64,000 nt of DNA from assembly GCF_023715465.1 (NCBI RefSeq), contig NZ_JAMBOE010000006.1:248001-312000 (forward strand), given 5' to 3'. Positions 20,978 through 29,275 of the stretch are shown one piece after another. This DNA comes from Paenibacillus macerans (GTDB lineage Bacteria; Bacillota; Bacilli; Paenibacillales; Paenibacillaceae). The translations under genes were made by a program, and so were the position numbers. The first letter of the stretch is position 1. Every line of letters starts with the position of its first letter. The notes beneath the pieces are model-generated. The model was not told where the DNA came from and did not search any database. It worked only from the letters and a program-made list of their open reading frames with translations.

Positions 20978-21710
20978 ATGGAGCAGCCCAAGTTGAAGGA
21001 TTTGCGGATCAGCGGTGTCGGGAAGGCTTCAGGCGGCGTATACGGCAATGTGACAACCGACGGAATCGCTACGTTAAACGGGGATATCAGCTGCTTGGCT
21101 TTAACCGCCAGCGGTACGCTGAAAGTAAAAGGCGGCTCCCTGGAGGCCGGCCGCTTCCGGTTAAACGGCAACGGGTCGGGAACCTGCTGTATGAGCGGCG
21201 GAGATTTCCGGCTGGATGGTATTCTCAAGCTGAGCGGGGACGTTAAGTTCACGACGTTAACAATTAACGGGATGCTGCAGGCCGGAGGCTCCTCGTCGGG
21301 CGAACGGGCCGAGATCAACGGAGGTATGAAGCTCGGGGGCAGCGCCGAATTTGAAGAAATGGACATTCACGGACATATCCAGGTCGCCGGGATGCTTAAC
21401 GCAGGACAGATCAGCCTGAGTTTGGCCGGTCCAGCAAGCAGGGTCAAGGAGATCGGCGGGGAAAAGATCACGGTACGGTTAAAAGCAGGAGCCGGGCGGC
21501 TGCTTGGCCTGCTGTCTCCCCATCTGGTGCCCCGGCTTACGGCGGAAGTGATCGAAGGCGATGATTGTTTATCTCGAAGGCACGGTGGCCGAGGTGGTGC
21601 GCGGCAATACCGTCCGCATCGGGCCGGACTGCAAAATCGGCCGTGTGGAATACAAGCAGGTTTACGAGTTTGACCCGAAATCTTCCGTGGACCAAGCGGA
21701 ACAAATCTAA
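20978..21710 (+). pseudogene. YhbE-like bactofilin with a single-base frameshift
   Basis: A polymer-forming cytoskeletal (bactofilin) beta-helix protein. Up to EVIEGD (codon 195, 21560-21562) it parallels its downstream paralogue. Then the frame breaks: as written it runs into 30-odd unrelated Arg/Gly-rich residues and stops at 21673. Skipping the G at 21563 restores IVYLEGTVAEVVRGNTVRIGP and KIGRVEYKQVY, then a stop at 21708-21710. This matches the paralogue's end (VIEGDVIRLENTVCGVVRGGD..IGLVEY). The region is therefore a frameshifted gene, either a true mutation or a sequencing error at GATGATT. The ATG follows the yhbD-like stop directly. Confidence 0.75.
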
Positions 21711-21725
21711 GGGAAGGTGAACGAA

Positions 21726-22478
21726 ATGGCCGCACAGGTTACCGGAGAACGGCGTTCCGACTTGAAGCTCGTCGGCAACGGCGAGTCGAACGGCGGAAGC
21801 TTTAACAAAGTCTCTATCATGGGAGAAGGAGAAATTCACGGCGATGTGGATTGTCTAACGTTAAAATGCACGGGCAGCCTTGAGCTGGAAGGAAGCCTGC
21901 GTGCGGAAACGGCAAAGGCGACGGGAAATGTGACCGTAAAGGGTGCTATGGAAGGAAGGGATTTACGGATAACCGGAAATTTGGACATCGGCGGGGAACT
22001 GCGCGTTGTCAAATCACGGCTTAACGGCGATATCCGCATCGGGGAAGGTATCTCCGGCGATAACATTCAAATTACCGGGAAATGCACGGTCCGGAGCGGC
22101 TGTCAGGCGGAACATTTCCGTGTAAAAGGGGCCGTCCAGACCGAAGGAACCATCAATGCCGATCAGGTGGAGCTGTGGCTGCTTGGTCCCGCTCGTGCCG
22201 CGGAAATCGTAGGCGGCCGGATCAGCGTCGCGCCGCAAATTTCCTGGGGGCTGATGCCCTGGATGAAGTCGTGGGGAACGCCGGAGCTGCAGGCCAACGT
22301 TATCGAAGGCGATGTGATCCGGTTGGAGAATACGGTCTGTGGCGTCGTGCGCGGAGGCGATGTGACGATCGGTCCCGGCTGCCGGATCGGACTCGTGGAA
22401 TATACGAAACAGTATCATCAGGATTCGCACTCAGAGGTAAAAGAATGCCTGAAGGGCGGAGGCAACGATCATGAGTGA
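21726..22478 (+). CDS. YhbF-like bactofilin (polymer-forming cytoskeletal protein)
   Basis: A 250-residue bactofilin. A repetitive right-handed beta-helix core (SIMGEGEIHGDVDCLTLKCTGSLELEGSLRAETAKATGNVTVKG...) has regularly spaced Gly and hydrophobic residues. A C-terminal block VIEGDVIRLENTVCGVVRGGDVTIGPGCRIGLVEYTKQY follows. Bactofilins self-assemble into nucleotide-independent filaments. The B. subtilis relatives assemble at the membrane and influence motility. ATG 21726 is preferred to GTG 21717 from the spacing to GGAAGG (21712-21717). Last gene of the three-gene unit. Confidence 0.85.
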   Translation: MAAQVTGERRSDLKLVGNGESNGGSFNKVSIMGEGEIHGDVDCLTLKCTGSLELEGSLRAETAKATGNVTVKGAMEGRDLRITGNLDIGGELRVVKSRLNGDIRIGEGISGDNIQITGKCTVRSGCQAEHFRVKGAVQTEGTINADQVELWLLGPARAAEIVGGRISVAPQISWGLMPWMKSWGTPELQANVIEGDVIRLENTVCGVVRGGDVTIGPGCRIGLVEYTKQYHQDSHSEVKECLKGGGNDHE

Positions 22479-22510
22479 AAGAAACAACGCCGCTCGTGGC
22501 AGCACAACAA

Positions 22511-22552
22511 AAAACTGTCCTGATCAGATCCTGGATCTGGGGACTGTTTTTT
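22511..22552 (+). terminator. Terminator after the bactofilin operon
   Basis: AAAACTGTCC pairs with GGACTGTTTT (one T-T mismatch) around CAGATC-CTG-GATCTG. A TTTTTT tail follows. Confidence 0.8.
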
Positions 22553-22611
22553 AGTACATGAATTAATCGAAACGCGTGCAGTCTGACGTACGATCCCGGA
22601 CGCTTGTTTTT

Positions 22612-23898
22612 TCAGTGCGTATCGACAAAACCCTTGCGCCCGGCGGCATACCCGAACAGGGTAGTCAGCACCGAAAACGCGATGATCGCGGCCAGCGGCG
22701 CGTTCCACCCTCCGCTGACGTCATGGATATAACCGAACAATGCCGGCCCAAACGCCGCCACCAGGTATCCGACCGATTGAGCCATGCCGGACAGTTGTCC
22801 GGCTTGCTCCGCCGTACGCGACCGCAGCGAAAAAAAGACGATCACCAGGCTGAACGTCGTACCGCTGGCGATACCGAGCAAAATAATGAACAGCGGGGTG
22901 AGCGCCGCCGGACCAAGCCAGATACCGCCGAATCCAATGAAAAACAGGGCCGACGAAGCTGCGGTTAACAACTTTTGGTTATCCGTCCGAGCGGCGATGA
23001 GCGGCATCAGGAAAGAGCCGCCCATGCTGACGATCTGCATCAGCGAAAGCATCCAGCCTGCTTTTTCGGGACTCATCCCTTTCACCTGCAAAATATCCGG
23101 CAGCCACGAAACGCTCACATAAAACATAATCGACTGTGAGCCCATAAAAATGGTGACGAGCCAGGCTGTTTTGGAACGCCAAATTCCGCCTCGCCGTGCG
23201 GGAACGCTTGCCGTCGTCCGGGAATGCTGGGCCTTGGCCTCGCTAGAGGCCGCGGGGCGGCGGCGAAGCAGCGGAACCCACGCCAAAGCCGCTACCGCTG
23301 CTAACAAGGCCCAACTGCCCAGTGCTCCCCGCCATCCCAGGGCGGTCGCGGCGAGCGGAACGCTAATGCCGGAGGAGATCGCCGCCCAGAGATTGAGGGA
23401 CGAAGTGTACAGGCTGGTCATCATCCCAACGTGCTGCTGGAAATTCCGCTTGATCAGCGCCGGAAGCAGCACGTTGCACACGGCGATCCCTACCCCGATC
23501 AGCGCGGTTCCCGCAAAAAGCGCCGCAACAGAGGGCAGCGAGCGGATGATAACACCGGCAGTCATGAGTACCATACTATAGAAAAGCGTTCTCTCCATGC
23601 CCCACCAAACGGACAATTTGGGCGCGGCGAGCGCAAAAACGGCGAAGGCGATCAGCGGCAGCGTCGTCAGCATGCCCGACAGCGTATGGGACAAGCCGGT
23701 GGCGGCCTCGATTTGGCCGATCATGGCGCCGACCCCGGTGATCGGCGAACGCAGCGTGGCGGCGGTTAGCAGTATGGCGGCGACAAACAGCCCGGCCGAG
23801 GCGCTGCGTGCTCCGGCGGTTTGATCCCCGGCGGCTTGATCCCCGATGGTTTGCCCCCCGGCGGCTGGTCCCCCGGAAACGGTCGTTGTTTTGTGCAT
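22612..23898 (-). CDS. MFS transporter, CynX/NimT (YycB-like) family
   Basis: A 428-residue, 12-helix major facilitator. The features ATLRSPITGVGAMIGQI (first helix/loop) and LPLIAFAVFALAAPKLSVWWG are typical of the cyanate/nitroimidazole-transporter group; the substrate is unknown. ATG 23898 is chosen for AAGGAGGG 10 nt upstream. An ATG at 23934 lacks an RBS. The cytoplasmic N-terminus has a short degenerate repeat (GGQTIGDQAAGDQTAG) coming from a 15-bp tandem DNA repeat near 23812-23870. Confidence 0.85.
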   Translation of the reverse strand: MHKTTTVSGGPAAGGQTIGDQAAGDQTAGARSASAGLFVAAILLTAATLRSPITGVGAMIGQIEAATGLSHTLSGMLTTLPLIAFAVFALAAPKLSVWWGMERTLFYSMVLMTAGVIIRSLPSVAALFAGTALIGVGIAVCNVLLPALIKRNFQQHVGMMTSLYTSSLNLWAAISSGISVPLAATALGWRGALGSWALLAAVAALAWVPLLRRRPAASSEAKAQHSRTTASVPARRGGIWRSKTAWLVTIFMGSQSIMFYVSVSWLPDILQVKGMSPEKAGWMLSLMQIVSMGGSFLMPLIAARTDNQKLLTAASSALFFIGFGGIWLGPAALTPLFIILLGIASGTTFSLVIVFFSLRSRTAEQAGQLSGMAQSVGYLVAAFGPALFGYIHDVSGGWNAPLAAIIAFSVLTTLFGYAAGRKGFVDTH

Positions 23899-24131
23899 TG
23901 ATGTTGTACCCTCCTTGGAAGAAAAACGAATCATGAAGTCATAAAGCCGCTAATTGTAGTTTGGATCCTATATCGTACCTTTGATGCACTTTTTGTCACA
24001 TAGACACGCTTACTCCAGTATACTTTACCTGATCCAGGTTGTTAAACCTTAAATAAAAAGGTCTCAAAACCAAGAACGGCACGTGACAATTTAATCAGGA
24101 AATCAGAAAAACCAGTCTGTCTGAGAAACTT

Positions 24132-24342
24132 CAGCGAAAACCATAAGGGCAAAAAATGTCGCTATATCGGCGATACCCGGCCATTTGAGAGAAATAGAGG
24201 AAATTTATGCCGCTATTTTCTCGAATCGCAAGGAAATGCCCCCATTTAGGTGTGTTCGTTGGTAAATAAAGACAAAAAATGCCGCTAACGGGGATGAGCA
24301 TGTCTGACTCCGAACAATAAGTACATAAAGTTCCGCTATTTT
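24132..24342 (+). repeat. Dispersed repeat family B, copy 2
   Basis: Contains CATAAGGGCAAAAAATGTCG, GGAAATTTATGCCGCTATTTTC, GACAAAAAATGCCGCTAACG and ACATAAAGTTCCGCTATTTT in the same order and spacing as 44769-44977, and inverted at 11973-12173. The rest of 23899-24450 has no gene. Confidence 0.8.
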
Positions 24343-24447
24343 AAAGGCTGACGGTTTGTCGTTCCAGTAGCCGGCTGTCCAGCACTGATTTCTAAGTTGA
24401 ACCGTAAAAAATGCCGATTTCCGGTGTTTTCGGTAACCTGCTATTGC

Positions 24448-24475
24448 GTACTTTCCGTAATATGGTAAAATGGTA
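24448..24475 (+). promoter_or_regulatory. Candidate promoter for the leader of the 24.6-kb nuclease-like gene
   Basis: A TTGCGT hexamer about 16 nt before TAAAAT gives a start about 75-80 nt before the terminator hairpin at 24555. Coordinates are approximate. Confidence 0.35.
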
Positions 24476-24540
24476 ACAAAGTTAATATCAAAATTGCTGT
24501 GGCGGTTAATGGGGATCCAGAAGCCGGCCGGCAGCAAGTC

Positions 24541-24604
24541 AGGCCGTGAAGCGCACGCCTTTTGTTTACGAACGTTGTCGTAGACAAAAGGCGTTTTATT
24601 TTTT
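24541..24604 (+). promoter_or_regulatory. Conserved leader motif plus terminator upstream of the nuclease-like gene
   Basis: AGGCCGTGAAGCGCACGCC (24541-24559) runs into a strong terminator: ACGCCTTTTGT (24555-24565) pairs with ACAAAAGGCGT (24584-24594), with a further TACGA/TCGTA arm, then TTTATTTTTT. The start codon is only about 20 nt beyond. The same 19-nt motif (two base changes) and a differently sequenced but equally paired hairpin precede the paralogue at 36.7 kb. This suggests a regulated leader rather than a chance terminator. Confidence 0.6.
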
Positions 24605-24620
24605 CATGGAGGTGTGATCA

Positions 24621-25286
24621 ATGGCATTTGAGGAGCTGTACTCTGAGTGGATCGTAAGACACTTGGCCTCGCGTCAAGGCGAGCGGGCAAGAAGGCTTGA
24701 GGAGGGGCATGGCCATGCGGAAAGTTTGTTTGTGGAAAAAGTATGGTGGCCATCATTCTGGAGTTTGGAGCATCTGCACCCGGAATATGAAGTCAGTGAT
24801 TTTAAGGACGGGTATCGTTATCTCGACTTTGCTTATATCCGCTCCGGCCTGCTGATGGCTGTGGAGATTGACGGGTATGGACCCCATTTGCGCAACATCA
24901 GCCGGCTGCAGTTTTCGGATCACTGCCGGCGGCAAAACGATCTGATCCTGGATGGCTGGAAAGTGCTGCGGTTTACCTACGACGATGTGAAGGATAGTCC
25001 GCGCTACTGCCAGCAGACGCTGCAGCAGTTTATGGGGAGATGGCTTGGCGAAGGGAAGCCAGTCCCGAAGATCGACTACATTGAGAAGGAAATCATTCGC
25101 TTGTTTCTACGGACGGGACACCCGCTCACCCCAGGCGATATTTGCCGGCATATGAGGGTGGAGAACAAAACGGCAAGAAAGTGGCTCCGCCAAATGGCAA
25201 GTAAAAATTGGATTGAGCCAGCTAGAGGCAGCGAGCGGATTCGGTCCTATCGGCTCAGTATGGAGGGCAAGCGATTTGTGATCTAG
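24621..25286 (+). CDS. Putative PD-(D/E)xK (DUF559/Vsr-like) nuclease with C-terminal winged helix
   Basis: A 221-residue protein not recognised as a named family. Residues 64-120 (YRYLDFAYIRSGLLMAVEIDGYGPH...RRQNDLILDGWKVLRFTYDD) resemble the Vsr/DUF559 fold: Asp69, then Glu82-x-Asp84, a following His, an Arg/Gln-rich helix, and GWKVLRF. Residues about 153-221 (EIIRLFLRTGHPLTPGDICRHMRVENKTARKWLRQM..) look like a winged helix-turn-helix. A strong RBS (ATGGAGGTG) precedes the ATG. A second copy lies at 34258-36709, interrupted by an IS element. Nuclease activity and DNA targets are inference. Confidence 0.6.
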   Translation: MAFEELYSEWIVRHLASRQGERARRLEEGHGHAESLFVEKVWWPSFWSLEHLHPEYEVSDFKDGYRYLDFAYIRSGLLMAVEIDGYGPHLRNISRLQFSDHCRRQNDLILDGWKVLRFTYDDVKDSPRYCQQTLQQFMGRWLGEGKPVPKIDYIEKEIIRLFLRTGHPLTPGDICRHMRVENKTARKWLRQMASKNWIEPARGSERIRSYRLSMEGKRFVI

Positions 25287-25290
25287 TCAC

Positions 25291-25336
25291 GTGTGCCAAG
25301 TGTGTCAGGTGTGTCAGGTGTGCCAGGTGTGCGATG
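25291..25336 (+). repeat. 9-bp tandem repeat directly after the nuclease-like gene
   Basis: Five units of GTGTGYCAG-type sequence run in tandem, starting 4 nt after the stop codon. They are followed by a purine-rich stretch (to about 25440) with repeated GGGACGAGCGAA/GGGACAAGCGG-like units. No gene is supported here. Confidence 0.75.
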
Positions 25337-25454
25337 TGGCTGAGATGGGAAGAGGGGCGGAGGACGAGTGGAGTGGGACAAGCGGAGGGGACGAGCGAAA
25401 GGGACGAGCGAAGGGGAAAAAGCGGAATGGGACAAGCGGTTGGCTGGTTCCACT

Positions 25455-25667
25455 GATAAATAGCGCCCTTTTATGTCTCTATTTGACCGAAGGAGACAAT
25501 TTCCGGGGAAATAACGGAATAAAATGTCTCTATTTTATGGAGACGGGCTATGCAGGTGCCTTATTATGCGGGAGATTGCAAAATAACGCCATTTATTTCC
25601 GCTATTTTTGCTCCAGGGGATGAATTTTTCAAATAACGCCATAAAATTCCGCTAATTTTCGTTATTT
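25455..25667. repeat. Intergenic palindrome cluster related to family B
   Basis: Contains several short units such as AAATAACGGAATAAAATGTC, AAATAACGCCATTTATTTCC and AAATAACGCCATAAAATTCC, each an imperfect palindrome ending in CGCTA. The layout resembles family B, but the sequence does not align end to end. Confidence 0.5.
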
Positions 25668-25759
25668 CTTAATCCGGGGACTACCGCAACATAGTTCATG
25701 GTCGCTGACATGCAGCACAACATCGCGAACTAGGAGCTTGTGCGCGGTGCGAAAAGCCT

Positions 25760-25791
25760 GCGGCTGCCACAACCTGATTCGTGGCAACCGC
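25760..25791 (-). terminator. Possible hairpin terminator after the VanW gene
   Basis: GCGGcTGCCAC pairs with GTGGCAaCCGC. There is no clear T run on the minus strand, so termination is uncertain. Confidence 0.3.
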
Positions 25792-25851
25792 CGTATAATT
25801 CACGTCACCACAACTTGCTCCGAAGGAGGTGGGGATACAATCTCGCCTACA

Positions 25852-27387
25852 TCAGCGGAAACTTGGCCCTTGCACCCCGTCCTCCAAAATTTGCTTGGGG
25901 GCGGATTTGCCCGAAGTACCGCCGTTGCTTCCGGAAGAGTTTTCGGTTCCGCCAACGGCAATGACCGCGGGTTGCGCCGGGTAGATGTCTTCGGAGATGC
26001 GAATCCGTTCCACGGTGCGGCCGTCGACTTTTTTAATCCGGTACGTTTCGACGACATATCCCCGCTTTCCTTGCAAGACCAGTTCCTTGCTTCCCGCAGG
26101 GAGCGCTCCGTTAACGACGTATTTTTTCGGCGCGGGGATCACTTCCGTTGTGCGGGAGTCGATGGTATAGGTGACGTTTTCGGGTAGATCGCCAAACAAC
26201 TTGACGGTCAGCCGTTTGTTTTCGACTTTCGCGCGGATCAGAAGGTGGTGGCCGGATGTATTTTTAAAGCGGAAATTGATGTGGCCCTGCGCGAACGTAG
26301 CATCCTGTCCTTTGGGCAAATAGCTGACCGGCACGGAATGGTTGCGGCGCTCGACGATATCAAGCCCGGCGCGCACCGCCGCATTGTACAATGTGCTGGA
26401 TACCTGGCAGATGCCGCCTCCCACCCCCGGTACAAGCTTGCCCGCAAAAATAACCGGTGCTTCGCGAAAACCGTACGTTTTTTCGGCGTATTCCACCACT
26501 TTGCCATAATCGAAAATTTCACCCGGTGCCAGCACTTTGCCGTCAATGCTCCGCGCGGCCGCATCGACATTGTGGATTCTTCCCGCGCCGCTGGTCAGCA
26601 GCCTGGTGGAAAACTGCGCGATTTTGCGGCGAATGCCTTCTTTTTTCAAGGTTGCGACCGTAACCTTCGGCTGAACCGTACGTAGCGGGACAACGAGGCG
26701 GCTGGGAGCGGAAGCGCCGGGGGCATATTCGCCTTGGCCCATCTCGCCGGGAGCGTTCCCGTCTCCAGGGCTGGCCCTATCTCCGGACTCGGACTGCTGC
26801 CGCTGCTCAGCGAGCCTGCGGTTCCATTCCGTTTCAGCGGATTTAGCCAGCGCGGACGCAAAGCGTTCCCAATCGACACGCAGCGCCGTTTTTTCGGGAA
26901 AGTAGCGGATTTGATCGTCAGGCGTAATCGTTCGGACCGCGTCCGCAGGATCGCCGAATTGAGACTTTTCCCAGGAGGACGGAAAGACCGCATGCAGCTT
27001 TTTTTCATTTAAAGAAATCCTGAGCTCCCACTGATTTGGGAAATTCTTGCGGGTTTGTACCCGTTCCCACAGCGTTCCGGTCCCCAACTGCCGGACAGCC
27101 GCACGAAAGGAGGAGGTGTCGAAGGAGATTCCGGTCTCCTGCCAGGTTAGTGTTTTTTCGCTTTCACCTGCCGACAAAATCACCTTTTTCTTCAACACCA
27201 GGCCATTCTCTTCATCCAGCAGCCCCAGCGCATCAGCGCTCTGGCGGCCGCCCAGCGGGAGGCCGGCTACAACCGTCCCCCGAGGAATCGTGCCCTGACC
27301 TGCATATAAATGCAGCCCGCCGAGCAGCAGTAAGCTGGTAAATATGACCAATCCGATGACGATCATTGCCACATGAATTTTTTTCAT
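25852..27387 (-). CDS. VanW family protein with G5 domain
   Basis: A 511-residue single-pass membrane/exported protein. TM/signal anchor is at about residues 5-27 (HVAMIVIGLVIFTSLLLLGGLHLYAG). A peptidoglycan-binding-like region is followed by the VanW domain with KVLAPGEIFDYGKVVEYAEKTYGFREA and PGVGGGICQVSSTLYNAAVRAGL. A C-terminal G5-type domain (VIPAPKKYV..GSKELVLQGKRGYVVETYR) follows. The family resembles B. subtilis YoaR; the biochemical role in the cell wall is unknown. ATG 27387 is chosen for GAAGGAG 6 nt upstream; the reading frame open to 27447 has no RBS. Divergent from ftsE. Confidence 0.9.
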   Translation of the reverse strand: MKKIHVAMIVIGLVIFTSLLLLGGLHLYAGQGTIPRGTVVAGLPLGGRQSADALGLLDEENGLVLKKKVILSAGESEKTLTWQETGISFDTSSFRAAVRQLGTGTLWERVQTRKNFPNQWELRISLNEKKLHAVFPSSWEKSQFGDPADAVRTITPDDQIRYFPEKTALRVDWERFASALAKSAETEWNRRLAEQRQQSESGDRASPGDGNAPGEMGQGEYAPGASAPSRLVVPLRTVQPKVTVATLKKEGIRRKIAQFSTRLLTSGAGRIHNVDAAARSIDGKVLAPGEIFDYGKVVEYAEKTYGFREAPVIFAGKLVPGVGGGICQVSSTLYNAAVRAGLDIVERRNHSVPVSYLPKGQDATFAQGHINFRFKNTSGHHLLIRAKVENKRLTVKLFGDLPENVTYTIDSRTTEVIPAPKKYVVNGALPAGSKELVLQGKRGYVVETYRIKKVDGRTVERIRISEDIYPAQPAVIAVGGTENSSGSNGGTSGKSAPKQILEDGVQGPSFR

Positions 27388-27632
27388 ATCGTGCTCCTTC
27401 AACGGTTTGATCTTTTCCTTACCCTGGAAAAATCTTTGTACAACCATATATATGATGGAAATCAGGAAACTTTCGGGTACTCAAAAAGTAACATCTTTGT
27501 TACAATGTAAATCGGACTAAAATGAAATTGCTCAGGTTTTAAAGGATTTGGAAAGAACGTGTCGAATGTAAATTAGGGCTGTCTAATGTTCAAAAAATAA
27601 GGTTTCGGAATCAAGGTTTAGGACGTGATGAA

Positions 27633-28319
27633 GTGATAGAGATGCAGGATGTCTGGAAGACGTATCCGAATGGAACCCATGCCCTAAAAGGGGTATCGGT
27701 CAAAATAGACCGCAATGAATTCGTTTATCTGGTTGGGCCCTCCGGTGCGGGGAAGTCGACCTTTATGAAGCTTATATACCGGGAAGAGGTGCCCACCAAA
27801 GGGCAAATTTCCGTCAATGGTTTTAACATCGGCAAGCTTAAACCCCGCAAAATTCCGTATGTTCGCCGAAATATCGGCGTCATTTTCCAAGATTTTCGCC
27901 TGCTTCCAAAGCTTACGGCTTACGAAAACGTTGCGTTTGCTCTGGAGGTTATCGAAGCTCCCAAAAAAGTAATCAAAAAGCGTGTGACGGAAGTGCTCGA
28001 ACTGGTCGGGCTGAAAAATAAAGCAAACCGCGATCCTTCCCAGCTTTCCGGCGGCGAGCAGCAGCGCGTCGCAATTGCGAGAGCGATCGTCAATAGTCCG
28101 TCCGTCATCATTGCGGACGAGCCTACCGGCAACCTGGATCCCGAGACGTCATGGGGTATCATGCAGTTGCTCGATGAGATCAATTTCCGTGGCACGACGA
28201 TTGTCATGGCCACCCATAACAAAGAAATCGTCAACACCATGCGCAAGCGCGTAATTGCCATCGAACACGGCAACATCGTGCGAGACCAGCTGAGAGGGGA
28301 ATACGGTTATGACTATTAG
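27633..28319 (+). CDS. ftsE: Cell-division ABC ATPase FtsE
   Basis: A 228-residue ABC ATPase that, with FtsX, controls peptidoglycan hydrolases during division/elongation. Walker [10 protein letters not shown], signature [15 protein letters not shown] and Walker [14 protein letters not shown] are intact. GTG 27633 gives the N-terminus [14 protein letters not shown], collinear with B. subtilis FtsE. The 3' end overlaps ftsX by 11 nt, indicating translational coupling. Confidence 0.97.
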   Translation: MIEMQDVWKTYPNGTHALKGVSVKIDRNEFVYLVGPSGAGKSTFMKLIYREEVPTKGQISVNGFNIGKLKPRKIPYVRRNIGVIFQDFRLLPKLTAYENVAFALEVIEAPKKVIKKRVTEVLELVGLKNKANRDPSQLSGGEQQRVAIARAIVNSPSVIIADEPTGNLDPETSWGIMQLLDEINFRGTTIVMATHNKEIVNTMRKRVIAIEHGNIVRDQLRGEYGYDY

Positions 28320-29223
28320 CACCTTCTTCCGGCATTTGCGAGAAGGCGCTAAAAACGTGTTCCGCAATGGCTGGATGTCGGTGGCGTCGATTACTTCCAT
28401 CATCGTTTCGCTGCTGATTCTCGGCGTGTTTATCCTGTTAGTGCTAAATGTCAACTCGTTTGTCGACGAAGCGGACAGCCAGGTGCAGATCAAGGCTTAC
28501 CTGAATTCCAACGTCACCGAAGCTGTGCGCAATCAGCTTTCCAATGATATCGGTTCGATGGCCGAAGTCAGCCGGGTGACCCTGATCCCCAAAGCGCAGG
28601 GTTTGAAGGATTTCAAGGAAAAGCTGGGGGAACAAGGCAAGGATTTGCTGGAGGGCTACAACGAAAAGACGAACCCGATTCCCGATACGTTCCAGGTGGA
28701 AGTTGTCGAACCGACGACGATCCCCTTTGTGGCCAGCAAGATCCAGGCGCTTAACGATAAATATGACGGCGACCCGATCTATAAGGTCAATTACGGACAA
28801 GGTACGGTGGAGAAATTGTTCAAAATCACGCGTTTGATCCGCAACATCGGCTTTGCGTTTGTAGCGGGCCTCGGTTTGATGGCGATGTTTCTCATCTCCA
28901 ATACGATTCGCGTGACCATTTTGGCCCGCCGCCGCGAGATCGGTATCATGAAGCTGGTTGGTGCGACGAACATGTTCATCCGCTGGCCGTTTTTCGTGGA
29001 AGGCGCACTGATTGGCTTGATCGGCTCGCTCATTACGGTAGCGATTTTGTACTTCAGTTACGATCAACTGGTTCAGTCCGTGAAAGCGGACATTACGCTG
29101 GCATTCCGGCTCGTGCCGGTCAGCGAAATCGGTCTGGAGCTCGGCGGACTGATCGTCGGCCTGGGCCTGCTCATCGGCATTTGGGGCAGCACGATGTCGA
29201 TCCGTAAGTTTTTGAAGGTGTAG
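28309..29223 (+). CDS. ftsX: Cell-division membrane protein FtsX
   Basis: A 304-residue permease-like subunit with four membrane segments. TM1 is at about residues 22-46, the extracellular loop at about 50-165 contacts the hydrolase or its activator, and TM2-4 lie at about 170-300 with RVTILARRREIGIMKLVGATNMFIRWPFFVEG, the FtsX/MacB core. It overlaps ftsE. The M23/coiled-coil protein encoded next is the natural partner. Confidence 0.97.
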   Translation: MTISTFFRHLREGAKNVFRNGWMSVASITSIIVSLLILGVFILLVLNVNSFVDEADSQVQIKAYLNSNVTEAVRNQLSNDIGSMAEVSRVTLIPKAQGLKDFKEKLGEQGKDLLEGYNEKTNPIPDTFQVEVVEPTTIPFVASKIQALNDKYDGDPIYKVNYGQGTVEKLFKITRLIRNIGFAFVAGLGLMAMFLISNTIRVTILARRREIGIMKLVGATNMFIRWPFFVEGALIGLIGSLITVAILYFSYDQLVQSVKADITLAFRLVPVSEIGLELGGLIVGLGLLIGIWGSTMSIRKFLKV

Positions 29224-29275
29224 TGCGAGAAGTTGAATTTTTGACAACATCTATAAGAAGGATGGGGAAACGAAG

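Noticed and set aside
24205..24537. A minus-strand 110-codon frame
   Set aside because: It lies within a family B repeat that is clearly non-coding in its other copies.
25291..25623. A 110-codon plus-strand frame beginning with CQV repeats
   Set aside because: It starts inside a 9-bp tandem repeat, runs through purine-rich repeats and palindromes, and has no RBS or protein-like composition.
25455..25667. A CRISPR array
   Set aside because: The repeated units are short, imperfect palindromes without constant repeat length or unique equal-length spacers, and no cas gene is present.
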